Origin: Acidimicrobiia bacterium
Lineage (GTDB): Bacteria > Actinomycetota > Acidimicrobiia > IMCC26256 > JAMXLJ01
Assembly: GCA_024281095.1 (NCBI GenBank)
Contig: JAMXLJ010000025.1
Span: forward strand, 1 to 38,088
DNA: 38,088 nt
Direction of reading: 5' to 3'
Of the stretch, positions 22,569 to 30,481 are shown piece after piece. Position 1 is the stretch's first letter. Each line of letters begins with the position of its first letter. Under the pieces are notes generated by a model that had not been told where the DNA came from, searched no databases, and worked only from the letters and a program-made list of their open reading frames with translations. Made by a program: the position numbers and the translations under genes.

Positions 22569-23564
22569 CTACGACCCGACGTCGGACGACCCGATGCTGC
22601 GACCGAGGAACCGCGGCACGGTTGCGCCGTCGTAATGGTGGTCACCCCCGACGACGTGGTGCTCCACACGATCGGGAGGCGCGCCCAGCGCCTCGTAGAT
22701 CTCCGCGAGGGACGCAAGGCTCTCTCGCGCCGTGTCGACCGGAAACAGCGGGTCCTCGGCTGCACTCTCGACGAGCAGGTGACGGGGCGCCACGAGCGCC
22801 GCGACATCGACGTGCTCGAGCCGACCCATCATGTCGAACATGACCTGGGAGCCGCACATGTTCCACGGCATGCGGTGCGACTCGCGCCACGACGAGAAGT
22901 AGCCGCTCACAACGGCGGCGCGTATCCGCTCGTCTATCGCGGCGAGCAACAACGTCACCGTCGCGCCGTAGGAGAACCCCACCGCGCCAATGCGTTCGGG
23001 ATCGACGAGGGGATGCCCGCACAGCGCGTCGACGGCGACCGTCATGTCCCAGAGATTCTCGGCGAGCGGGTTGACTCCGAACATGACTGCGCTCACCAGG
23101 TTGGTGTCGCAGCCGTAGTGGTCCGGCGGGTTCCAATCCGCGCGCTCACCGAAGCAACGCAGATCGGGCGCGAGCACGACGTACCCACGCGATGCCAGCT
23201 CGTGCGCGTACCGGCCGCCGGCGTCGTGCCCGTCGTCGAGATCGAGCGCGCAAATCGCTTCCTTGCCGGAGCCGTGGCCGTGCACCGCGAGCACCGCGGG
23301 CCCCGGTACGGAGCGCTCGCGCGGCACGAGCAGAAACGCGGGAACCGACATCGTGGGATCCGCGTCGAACACCACACGCTCGCGTCGATACGACCCACAG
23401 TCGACGGTCTCGGTGCTCTCGAGCTCGAGCGGCACCCGCGATGGACGCTCGCCGAGCAGCCGGCCCAACCGGTCCCGCGCGCGGTCACGCCACGCGAGGA
23501 GCTCGTCGCGGCGCGCACCCGCCGGGAACGGGTCGACCGAGGTGACGTGTTCGAGCCGCAGCAT
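22569..23564 (-). CDS. Alpha/beta hydrolase (dienelactone hydrolase/acetylxylan esterase-like)
   Basis: A 331-residue cytoplasmic hydrolase. PAVLAVHGHGSGKE supplies the oxyanion-hole HGHG. GAVGFSYGATVTLLLAA holds the nucleophile Ser, LLVESAAEDPLFPVD the acidic residue, and GGDHHYDG the catalytic His, so the triad is complete. The long insertion between the oxyanion hole and the elbow (APDLRCFGERADW) is typical of the acetylxylan-esterase/cephalosporin-deacetylase-like group. ATG 23564 is the first standard start; in-frame codons between 23603 and 23564 (SRTGRNFSPWASW) look coding, so a rare CTG start overlapping the ThuA stop is possible. Its place after ThuA suggests an ester or lactone step in sugar breakdown. 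Confidence 0.86.
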   Translation of the reverse strand: MLRLEHVTSVDPFPAGARRDELLAWRDRARDRLGRLLGERPSRVPLELESTETVDCGSYRRERVVFDADPTMSVPAFLLVPRERSVPGPAVLAVHGHGSGKEAICALDLDDGHDAGGRYAHELASRGYVVLAPDLRCFGERADWNPPDHYGCDTNLVSAVMFGVNPLAENLWDMTVAVDALCGHPLVDPERIGAVGFSYGATVTLLLAAIDERIRAAVVSGYFSSWRESHRMPWNMCGSQVMFDMMGRLEHVDVAALVAPRHLLVESAAEDPLFPVDTARESLASLAEIYEALGAPPDRVEHHVVGGDHHYDGATVPRFLGRSIGSSDVGS

Positions 23565-23602
23565 CCACGACGCCCATGGCGAGAAGTTGCGGCCGGTGCG
23601 GC

Positions 23603-24304
23603 TCAGGAGCCCGCCCCCAACGCCCAACCCATGCCCCCGGTGAGGTGGCGCAGGTACGTGACGTTCTCCCACGCGCCCGGAAAGTGACCGAGGCTGGTGG
23701 AGAACACGCGGCCCTCGCCTTCGGTGAAGCACCAGGAGAGCGGGAAGCCGAACGGCGGCTGCTTCGCGCCCGGCGCGTCGAGATCGAGTTGGCCCTCGGG
23801 GACGCGCAGCAGCACACGTGCGTCGGGCCGCAGATCGCGGAACTGGTACACCTCGTCCATCCACCGCCACGAGCGATCGAGATGCTCCGTCGCCGGATGA
23901 TCCGGCTCGACGACTTCGAGGTCGCACTCCTGCGTCCACGGATGGCCGTCGAACCGGGCGCCGACCACCGCGCCGTACTCGGGCCAGCCGTAGCAGGAGT
24001 CGGTCGCGGAGTGGATTGCGACGACTGCGACCCGACCCGCGCGCAAACCGTCGAGCAGGTCGGCGCGTTGTGTGGAGCTCCATGGCGTTTCGCCGATTGT
24101 GAACAGCGCGACGGCGCGCGCGTTCGCGATCGCATGGGGCTCGAGGTCGCGGACGTCGTCGACCCGTTGCGTGTGCAGCCCGTGCATCTCGGCGACCTGA
24201 CTGACCGCGGTAGCGGCCTGGCCGAGCACACCGTGCACGCCGGCGGGACCGTCGCCGTACGGCGCCACCTGCGTCACGAACAACAAGGTGTCGCGTTCTT
24301 TCAT
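23603..24304 (-). CDS. ThuA-like domain protein
   Basis: A 233-residue protein of the ThuA family (glutamine-amidotransferase-like fold), found in trehalose and related sugar catabolic clusters. The core is VVAIHSATDSCYGWPEYGAVVGARFDGHPWTQ, with the HSA and G..F..HPW motifs that define the domain. Later landmarks are DEVYQFRD and the C-terminal GRVFSTSLGHFPGAWENV, the FYTSLGH-like end. ATG 24304 is preceded by GGAGGA about 4 bases away. Its biochemical role is thought to be sugar 3-keto isomerisation or oxidation in some clusters. It diverges from the oxidoreductase-kinase pair and leads a three-gene set. Confidence 0.88.
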   Translation of the reverse strand: MKERDTLLFVTQVAPYGDGPAGVHGVLGQAATAVSQVAEMHGLHTQRVDDVRDLEPHAIANARAVALFTIGETPWSSTQRADLLDGLRAGRVAVVAIHSATDSCYGWPEYGAVVGARFDGHPWTQECDLEVVEPDHPATEHLDRSWRWMDEVYQFRDLRPDARVLLRVPEGQLDLDAPGAKQPPFGFPLSWCFTEGEGRVFSTSLGHFPGAWENVTYLRHLTGGMGWALGAGS

Positions 24305-24338
24305 TGCTCCTCCGCCGAGTGGCCTGCGACCCCGGCGC

Positions 24339-24364
24339 ACCGTACGGAGGGGTGCTGGTACCGT
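24339..24364. promoter_or_regulatory. Divergent promoter region between ThuA and oxidoreductase genes
   Basis: On the minus strand TACGGT (24344-24339) and on the plus strand TACCGT (24359-24364) both fit TANNNT. They would give leaders of about 30 and 40 bases to genes that each have a GGAGG-type ribosome binding site. The palindromes CCGTACGG and GGTACC occur here and could mark a shared operator. Confidence 0.35.
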
Positions 24365-24411
24365 CAAGGGTTTCCTCACACGCCTTGTCGACGTCGGACA
24401 CGGAGGCCGCG

Positions 24412-25296
24412 GTGGACATTGGATTCGTCGGGCTCGGCGCGATGGGACTTCCGATGACCCGTCACCTCGTCGACGCCGGTCATCACGTGACGGTTGCCTC
24501 GCGCAGCCGTGGGCCGATCGACGCGGCGGTCGAAGCCGGCGCGGTCGAGGGCGACGGCCCGCGCGGTGTCGTCGAGGCGAGCCAGGTCACGATCCTCTGC
24601 GTCCCGAACTCTCCCGAGGTGGCCGAGTGTGTCGACGCCGCGCTCCCGGTGTTGGGACCGGGGAAGACGATCGTCGATACGTCGACGATCGACCCCGACG
24701 TCGAGCGCACGCAGCACGAACGGGTCACTGCAACGGGCGCGGCGTATCTCGAGGCTCCGTTGTCGGGAGGCACGGTCGGCGCGCAGAAGGGCACACTCAC
24801 GTTGATGGTGGGGGGCGACGCCGCGGTGCTGGACGGGGTGCGCCCTGCACTCGAGCCGTTCGCCGGGCTCATCGTGCACGTCGGTGGCCCCGGAATGGGT
24901 CAGGTCGTGAAGTTGTGCAACAACCTGATCTACGCCGCGCAGATGCTCGCGACCGCGGAGGCAACCGTGATGGCGACGAAAGCGGGCGCGGATGCGCACC
25001 AGCTGTTCGAGGTGCTCACCCACGCCACGGGTGACTGCGTCGCAGTGCGGACGCGACTCCCCGTCGAGGGTGTCGTACCGGACAGCCCGGCGTCGAACGA
25101 CTGGGCGCCCGGCTTCATGACCGACCTTATGGCCAAGGACCTCGACCTTGCGATCCAGTACGCGGCGAAGTCGCGTACGCCGCTGTTCACCTCCGGAGTC
25201 GTGCGCCAGATCCTCGGCGCGGCGAGCGAGGCCGGGTACGGACGGGAGGACTTCTCCGCGCTCGCCAAGGTCATCCGGCAGCTCGCCGGGCAGTGA
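24412..25296 (+). CDS. 3-hydroxyisobutyrate dehydrogenase-family NAD(P) oxidoreductase
   Basis: A 294-residue beta-hydroxyacid dehydrogenase. The N-terminal dinucleotide motif is IGFVGLGAMGLPMTRHLVDAGH. EAPLSGGTVGAQKGTLTLMVGG is the substrate-binding SGG motif, and GMGQVVKLCNNLI holds the catalytic Lys. KDLDLAIQYA lies near the C-terminus. Family members oxidise 3-hydroxyisobutyrate, tartronate semialdehyde, 6-phosphogluconate-like or sulfolactaldehyde substrates. The GTG at 24412 has GGAGG 5 bases upstream. It overlaps the FGGY kinase by 4 bases (GTGA). Together they look like the oxidation and phosphorylation steps of a four-carbon sugar acid route (as in threonate/erythronate pathways), which is inference. 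Confidence 0.9.
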   Translation: MDIGFVGLGAMGLPMTRHLVDAGHHVTVASRSRGPIDAAVEAGAVEGDGPRGVVEASQVTILCVPNSPEVAECVDAALPVLGPGKTIVDTSTIDPDVERTQHERVTATGAAYLEAPLSGGTVGAQKGTLTLMVGGDAAVLDGVRPALEPFAGLIVHVGGPGMGQVVKLCNNLIYAAQMLATAEATVMATKAGADAHQLFEVLTHATGDCVAVRTRLPVEGVVPDSPASNDWAPGFMTDLMAKDLDLAIQYAAKSRTPLFTSGVVRQILGAASEAGYGREDFSALAKVIRQLAGQ

Positions 25297-26723
25297 GCGG
25301 CGCTCGCGTCCTCACGCTCGACCTCGGCACCAGCGCGACGAAGGCGGCACTCTGGTGCGGGGGCCGCCTCGCCGGCATCGCCCGCGCGCCGGTGCCCACC
25401 GCGCATCCCCACCCCGGATGGGCGGAGCAGGCCCCGCCGGCCTGGTGGAGCTCCGTGGTAGATGCATGCGCGGAGCTGCGCGACCGCGAGCCCCGCGAGT
25501 ACGCCGACATCGACGCGGTGTGCTTCAGCGCGACGCGCGAATCGTTTGCGTTGTTCGACGACGCGTTGCAGCCGCTGCGGGCCGGTGTGCTGTGGTCGGA
25601 TCGGCGAGCGGCCGACGTCGCGTCCAAGCTCGGTGACGCCACCGAGTTTCGAGCCCGAACAGGTGTGGTGCTCAACGGTGCGTGCTGCGCGGCGAAGATC
25701 GTGTGGGTCGCGACGCACGAGCCCGAGCGATTCCGCGCGGCCCGCTGGCTCCTTGCCCCACGCGACTGGGTGGTGGCCCGGCTGACGGGCGACGTCGTCA
25801 CCGAGCCCACACTGGAGTCGCGCACCGGCTGCTCCTCGCTCGCCGGCGAACGCACGGGTGGCGCGACCGACATCGCCGGTTCCCGTCTGCCGAGCGTGGT
25901 GCCGACGACGGCGCTCCTGCGAGTCGCCGATGGTCCCGGCGCGGTCGCGCTCGGACTGCGGCCGGGAGCCGCGGTGATCCCGGGAGCAGGCGACCGGGCC
26001 TGTGAAGTGCTCGGCACCGGCGCGACGCCCGATGCCGTGATGGTGTCGTGGGGCACGACGACGAACGTCTCCGTCCCTCATCCGGGCCCGCTCCAGGACC
26101 TTCCGAGCCTGGCGGCCGTGTCGCGCGGAGCATTGGGCGGATTCGTCGTCGAGGCCGGGCTCTCCGCGAGCGGCGCCGCGCTCGCGTGGCTCGCGCGGCT
26201 GACGGGCCTCCATCACGACGAGCTCCTGGCGCGCGCGTCGACCGACTCACTCCCCGGCGCACGCGGCGTCGTCGCGCTCCCCTGGTTCAACGGCGCGCGT
26301 GCGCCGTTCTGGCGGGCCGATGCCCGCGCCGCGTTCATCGATCTCACCTCTGCGCACGGTCCGGCCGACCTCACGCGCGCAGTCGTGGAGGCGGTGGCGA
26401 TCGACGTCGCTCGCTGCGTCGACCTGCTCGCACCGAAGGCCGGTGCGCTCGTGCTCGCGGGCGGCGGCGCCGGCGTCGCGCTGTGGAGAGCCACCGTCGG
26501 TGCGGCTGCGGCGCGGCCGACCGTTCGTCGCCGTCATGACGACGCCGCATCCGTGGGTGCGCGGCTCGTGGCCGCCGCGGCCCTCGACGAGGCGCTCGAC
26601 GTCGACGTGCTGAACCCCGTCGTCGACGTCGAAGAGCCCGACGCCGACCTCGGTGACGTGCTGGCGACTCGACGAGCCCGCTCGGACGACGCCGCGCGCG
26701 CAATCCTCGACATCAGCGACTGA
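25293..26723 (+). CDS. FGGY-family carbohydrate kinase
   Basis: A 476-residue sugar kinase of the FGGY family (xylulokinase, gluconokinase, ribulokinase). The N-terminal phosphate-1 motif is LTLDLGTSATKAALW. WSDRRA lies where FGGY kinases contact the sugar. PGAGDRACEVLGTG contains the catalytic Asp, and SWGTTTNVSV the phosphate-2 Gly/Thr region. ALVLAGGGAGVALW is the adenosine-binding motif. A last part, VRRRHDDAASVGARLVAAAAL, matches the family's C-terminal helix. It is translationally coupled to the dehydrogenase. The sugar specificity is not visible. Cytoplasmic. Confidence 0.92.
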   Translation: MSGARVLTLDLGTSATKAALWCGGRLAGIARAPVPTAHPHPGWAEQAPPAWWSSVVDACAELRDREPREYADIDAVCFSATRESFALFDDALQPLRAGVLWSDRRAADVASKLGDATEFRARTGVVLNGACCAAKIVWVATHEPERFRAARWLLAPRDWVVARLTGDVVTEPTLESRTGCSSLAGERTGGATDIAGSRLPSVVPTTALLRVADGPGAVALGLRPGAAVIPGAGDRACEVLGTGATPDAVMVSWGTTTNVSVPHPGPLQDLPSLAAVSRGALGGFVVEAGLSASGAALAWLARLTGLHHDELLARASTDSLPGARGVVALPWFNGARAPFWRADARAAFIDLTSAHGPADLTRAVVEAVAIDVARCVDLLAPKAGALVLAGGGAGVALWRATVGAAAARPTVRRRHDDAASVGARLVAAAALDEALDVDVLNPVVDVEEPDADLGDVLATRRARSDDAARAILDISD

Positions 26724-26810
26724 CCACGCGCCGAACGAACCTTGCGTCGGGACGATTTTCCGGACATGGGGCGGAACATCGACCCGACTGGCGGATGATT
26801 ACTCGGCGGC

Positions 26811-27491
26811 CTACTCGTGGTGCTCGAGGCGCTCCACGTCGTCGCGGCGGGCCAGGCCGAGCAGACGGCCGTCGGGATCCGTCACGAGCACCGACATCAC
26901 GTCCAGCTTCAGCATCAGGGCGGCAAGCTCGTGCAGGGGCTCGTCCGCCCGCACGGTGGGCGGCGCTTCCTCGAGCAGGTCCGCTACGACCGCGCCGCGG
27001 CTGTCGAGCGCGCCTGCCGGAAGGAGGCCGAGAACGACACCGTCCGCGTCGACGACCACGACGGCTTCAGCCCGATACGGCCCGACCCTCGCCGCCACGT
27101 CGCCGACCGGCTCCATACTCCGCGCGGTCGGCACGTCGCGGCGGGCGACCGTGCCGGCGCGGGCGACGTTGCCGTCGCGGCCTTCTGTCGGCAGCCCGGC
27201 GGCGCGCCAGTCGGCCAGGCCGGTGACGTAGTGGTACAGCGTGCGCACGCCGAGCTCCTCCAGGAGTGCACCGGCACGCGCGCTCAGGTCGGAGCGGGCA
27301 TCGGAGTCGTACACGATGACCGCGCGGCTCGGATCGAGCCGATCGACGTCGTCACCCAGGTGTGCGAGCGGAAGGTTCGTCGCGCCGGGAAGATGCGATC
27401 GGCCGTACTGCTCGGTGCTGCGCACGTCGACCAACTGCGCGTGCTCGTCATCGAGGAGGCGCAAGACCTCGGCTCGATCGACGCGTTTCAC
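26811..27491 (-). CDS. Cysteine-less rhodanese-like domain fused to a CBS pair
   Basis: A 226-residue protein. Residues about 1-110 are a rhodanese fold (LVDVRSTEQYGRSHLPGATNLPLAHL, then VYHYVTGL-like ending ADWRAAGLP). The active-site position reads VYDSDARSDLS, where related actinobacterial proteins have Cys after VY; the entire protein has no cysteine, so sulfur transfer is not possible. Residues about 125-226 are two CBS motifs (EAVVVVDADGVVLGLLPAGAL and MSVLVTDPDGRLLGLARRDDV), usually adenine-nucleotide sensors. The GTG at 27491 has GGGGAGG about 5 bases upstream; an in-frame extension to 27605 lacks support. A nucleotide-sensing regulator is a better guess than an enzyme. It lies 163 bases downstream of ku. 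Confidence 0.83.
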   Translation of the reverse strand: MKRVDRAEVLRLLDDEHAQLVDVRSTEQYGRSHLPGATNLPLAHLGDDVDRLDPSRAVIVYDSDARSDLSARAGALLEELGVRTLYHYVTGLADWRAAGLPTEGRDGNVARAGTVARRDVPTARSMEPVGDVAARVGPYRAEAVVVVDADGVVLGLLPAGALDSRGAVVADLLEEAPPTVRADEPLHELAALMLKLDVMSVLVTDPDGRLLGLARRDDVERLEHHE

Positions 27492-27654
27492 GGTGACCCT
27501 CCCCAGCGACGCGACGGTCGCTCCCTTACCCACCCGGATCGACGGATCTTGCAGAGCCACCGAACGCCCACCGTGCCGGCCACGGGACGCGCCACATTCT
27601 CGCACCGCGGCCGGCGTCGCGCCGTGGCGCGACGCAATCGCGTCTGAATTCGGC

Positions 27655-28665
27655 TCAGGACGCCTTGCGCAGCGCCCGGACGAGCTCGTCCCGGCTCATC
27701 TTCGAACGGCCCGGGATGTCGCGCTTTCGTGCCTCGTCCTGGAGCCGGGTGCGCGGCCAATCGTGGTATTCGTCAGCCGAGCCCCTCCGCTTCGCGCCCG
27801 TCTGCTTCCGCGGTGCGGCGCGCTTGCCGTTGCCCGACCTGTGCCCTCCGGAGGGCGAGGCGGCCCGCGTGCCCGAGCGACCGTTGCCGCGCTGACGGGC
27901 CGACTGGAGGCTCTCTTCGAGCGCCGCCATCAGGTCGAGCACCGGAGCGCGCTGCTCCGGCTCCTCGCTGACGACCTCCTCGCCCTTCGCCTTCCGCTCG
28001 ATGAGGTCCAGGACACGCTCGCGGTACGTGTCGGCATAGCGCTTGGGGTCCCAGTCCGACGCCATGGAGTCGATGAGCTGCCGCGCGATCGTGAGCTCAC
28101 GTTCGCCGACGCGCGCATTCCGAAGCGGGCCGACGACCGACGCCGGGTCGCGCACCTCATCGGCGAAGTACAGCGTCTCGAGCACGAGATAGCCGCTGCT
28201 CGGCCTGATCGCAGCGAGGTACTCCTTCGTGCGCATGACGAACCGACCGATGGCAGCCTTCCCTGTGTCGCTCATGGCCTCGACGAGCAGCCGGTACGTG
28301 CGACCAGCGGCGTCGTCGGCCGGGCCCAGGTAGTACGCCCGGTTGAAGTAGACGGGATCGATGTCGCGCAGCTCGACGAAGTCCTCGATGTCGATCGTGC
28401 GGCTTCGACCCGGCGCAATGGCTTCGAGCTCGTCTGGCGTGACGATGACGAACTCACCCTTCTTCGCCTCGTAACCCTTGACGATGTCGTCGTATTTGAC
28501 TTCCCTGTCGCTGCCCTCGGCCACGCGCTTGTTGTGCACGCGGCGATTCGACTGCCGCTGGAACTGGTGGAAGCGGATGTCTCTTTCTTCCGTCGCGGTG
28601 TAGAGCTTTACCGGGACGTTCACGAGGCCGAAGGTGATCGAGCCCGACCAGATTGCGCGTGCCAT
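27655..28665 (-). CDS. ku: Ku, non-homologous end-joining DNA-end-binding protein
   Basis: A 336-residue bacterial Ku. It begins MARAIWSGSITFGLVNVPVKLYTATEERDIRFHQ, the hallmark N-terminus, and continues with VVTPDELEAIAPGRSRTIDIEDFV, YYLGPADDAAGRTYRLLVEAM and ASDWDPKRYADTYRERVLDLI. Ku forms a ring on broken DNA ends and recruits ligase LigD. The C-terminal extension is Lys/Arg/Gly-rich and finishes with a SAP/Rho-N-like motif, LQDEARKRDIPGRSKMSRDELVRALRKA, which adds DNA binding. ATG 28665 is preceded by GAGGAGG; GTG 28668 is adjacent. No ligD is in the window. It diverges from a coiled-coil protein gene. Confidence 0.96.
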   Translation of the reverse strand: MARAIWSGSITFGLVNVPVKLYTATEERDIRFHQFQRQSNRRVHNKRVAEGSDREVKYDDIVKGYEAKKGEFVIVTPDELEAIAPGRSRTIDIEDFVELRDIDPVYFNRAYYLGPADDAAGRTYRLLVEAMSDTGKAAIGRFVMRTKEYLAAIRPSSGYLVLETLYFADEVRDPASVVGPLRNARVGERELTIARQLIDSMASDWDPKRYADTYRERVLDLIERKAKGEEVVSEEPEQRAPVLDLMAALEESLQSARQRGNGRSGTRAASPSGGHRSGNGKRAAPRKQTGAKRRGSADEYHDWPRTRLQDEARKRDIPGRSKMSRDELVRALRKAS

Positions 28666-28722
28666 CACGCCACCTCCTCGGTGGGTGTGTACCCGGAGCG
28701 CCTGCTGGTGACCCATGACGGG

Positions 28723-28728
28723 TACCGT
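28723..28728 (+). promoter_or_regulatory. -10 element TACCGT of a probable leaderless transcript
   Basis: TACCGT ends 6 bases before the ATG at 28735, in the 69-base gap shared with the divergent ku gene. It decides the start of the coiled-coil gene, whose frame is open much further upstream. Confidence 0.5.
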
Positions 28729-28734
28729 GCCGGT

Positions 28735-29655
28735 ATGGCCGGTCGAACGAGCGGCGCGGGTCGCGACGGTCGGGCCGACGCGGAACACGAGATCGACCGG
28801 CTCTTCGAACTGCCCCCGGAGGACTTCGTCAAGGCGCGCGACGAGGCCGCGAAGCGGCTACGCGCCGCCGGAAATGCGGAGGCAGCCGCCGCCATACGGC
28901 GCGTGCGGCGGCCGACGGTTGCCGCGTGGGCGATCGACCAGCTCGCGCGGCGCGACCCGGACGCAGTTCGCGAGCTGATCGCGCTGGGCGAGCGGCTCCG
29001 CAGCGCCCAGCGACGGGCCATCTCGGGCGTCGGCGCCGACGACCTGCGCGAACTCGGTGCGCAACGGCGGCGGCTCGTGGAACAGCTCGCGCAGGAAGCC
29101 GACGACGTGCTTCGCGAGGCGGGCCGTCCCGCCTCGGCCTCGGTGCACCAGGCGATCACCAGCACGCTGGAGGCGGCCACCGTGTCACCCGAGGACGCGG
29201 CCGCGCTGGAACAAGGACGCCTCGAGCGCGACCTGACGCCGCAGAGCGGCTTCGACGCCGTAGGACCCTTCACCGTGGTGGAGACACCTCGACCTGCGAC
29301 GCGCACACGCGCCACGCGCGCCAAGGACGCCGGCCCGTCGGCCCGCGATCGTCGACACACGGAGGACGCGCGCACACGCGTACGCGAGTCGTCACAGCAA
29401 GCGCAGCGGCGCCGGCGCGAGCAGGAACACGCAACGGAAGCATTCCGCGCTGCCGAGCAAGAAGCTGCCGACGCGGCCACCCGGGTGGACGAGCTCGAGC
29501 GAGCACTTCGCGAGGCACGCACCACACTCGACACGGCGCGTCAACGCAGCCGCGAGGCTCGGCGCGCGCTCGAGGATGCCCGACGAGCCGGTGCGCGAGC
29601 GGAACAGGAGCTCGAGGCGGCCCGCGTCGCGCTCGAAGGTGTCGACCCGGAGTGA
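28735..29655 (+). CDS. Ku-adjacent coiled-coil protein, unknown function
   Basis: A 306-residue protein without a known catalytic domain. The N-terminal 150 residues are helical and contain LFELPPEDFVKARDEAAKRLRAAGNAEAAAAIRRVRRPTVAAWAIDQLARR, a block I recognise from uncharacterised actinobacterial proteins. Residues about 155-200 are a Thr/Arg-rich linker. Residues about 200-306 are almost only Glu, Arg, Ala and Gln with heptad spacing, a long coiled coil. The gene is divergent from ku, across 69 bases. A role in DNA-end handling or nucleoid organisation is possible but rests on position only. Confidence 0.78.
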   Translation: MAGRTSGAGRDGRADAEHEIDRLFELPPEDFVKARDEAAKRLRAAGNAEAAAAIRRVRRPTVAAWAIDQLARRDPDAVRELIALGERLRSAQRRAISGVGADDLRELGAQRRRLVEQLAQEADDVLREAGRPASASVHQAITSTLEAATVSPEDAAALEQGRLERDLTPQSGFDAVGPFTVVETPRPATRTRATRAKDAGPSARDRRHTEDARTRVRESSQQAQRRRREQEHATEAFRAAEQEAADAATRVDELERALREARTTLDTARQRSREARRALEDARRAGARAEQELEAARVALEGVDPE

Positions 29656-29746
29656 CCGCGACGCGACCGCAACGGTGCCTGCCATGTTTTTGCGAACGGC
29701 ATGCTGGGCACCCCTTCCCGCAACGCCCGTTACCGAGGAGGTCACG

Positions 29747-30271
29747 ATGTCGACGATCGAAGAGTCCATCGATGTACACGTACCGGTGACGACGGCCTAC
29801 AACCAATGGACGCAGTTCGAGGAGTTTCCGCGGTTCATGGAGGGCGTCGAAGAGGTGCGTCAACTCGACGACACGACGATGCACTGGCGAGCCGAGATCG
29901 GTGGCCAGGAGCGCGAGTTCGACGCGCGCATCACCGAGCAACGCCCCGACCAGCGAATCGCCTGGTGCACGATCAACGGCCCGACTCAGTCGGGTGTCGT
30001 CACGTTCCACCGACTGAACGAGGACACGACCCGCGTCATGCTCCAGATGGAGTTCGAGCCGGAGGGCGTGGCCGAGACCGTCGGCGACAAGCTCGGGATC
30101 ATCAGGCGCCGGACCCAAGGTGACCTGGAGCGGTTCCGGGAATACATCGAGGCCCGCGGCCGTGAGAGTGGCGCCTGGAGAGGTGAGGTGGGTTCGGACC
30201 GTGGTGCCCCCTCAGCCGCACCCGGACGCGGCGGACCCGAAGATGGTGCGGACCCATTCGGCGTCGTCTGA
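29747..30271 (+). CDS. SRPBCC-family (polyketide cyclase/START-like) protein
   Basis: A 174-residue protein. MSTIEESIDVHVPVTTAYNQWTQFEEFPRFMEGVEEVRQLDD is the typical start of the SRPBCC group called cyclase/dehydrase, with DVxVPVxxxYxxWTxFExFPxFM. HWRAEIGGQEREFDARITEQRPDQRIAWCT follows, and DTTRVMLQMEFEPEGVAETVGDKLG marks the later strands and helix. Such proteins bind small hydrophobic ligands in a deep cavity; many are stress-induced, ligand unknown. ATG 29747 has a strong GAGGAGG 6 bases upstream. The C-terminal 30 residues are Gly/Ala/Pro-rich and probably disordered. Confidence 0.88.
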   Translation: MSTIEESIDVHVPVTTAYNQWTQFEEFPRFMEGVEEVRQLDDTTMHWRAEIGGQEREFDARITEQRPDQRIAWCTINGPTQSGVVTFHRLNEDTTRVMLQMEFEPEGVAETVGDKLGIIRRRTQGDLERFREYIEARGRESGAWRGEVGSDRGAPSAAPGRGGPEDGADPFGVV

Positions 30272-30421
30272 CCCGGAAAGTCCGGCGGCCCGGACTACGC
30301 AGCGTAGGACAATTGCCCTCCAAAGGTGCCTGATCCATTTCACATGTGGAATCCGGCTGGTTGTCGGGTACGCTGCTCGGCACGGTGCATGGTGCATGTG
30401 GTCGTGCGGTAGTGCCCGGTT

Positions 30422-30449
30422 AGGAGGCGGCCCGCAAGGGCCGCCTCCT
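30422..30449 (+). promoter_or_regulatory. 12-bp hairpin with GCAA tetraloop upstream of the membrane protein
   Basis: AGGAGGCGGCCC - GCAA - GGGCCGCCTCCT is a perfect 12-bp stem closed by a GNRA-type tetraloop, 32 bases before the TTG start at 30482. A CCTTTT run follows about 11 bases later. It may end the SRPBCC transcript (stop 30271) or be a structured leader of the following gene. The stem contains AGGAGG, which would be hidden in the fold. Confidence 0.55.
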
Positions 30450-30481
30450 CGCGTGCGGGACCTTTTGCGGGAGATTTCAGT

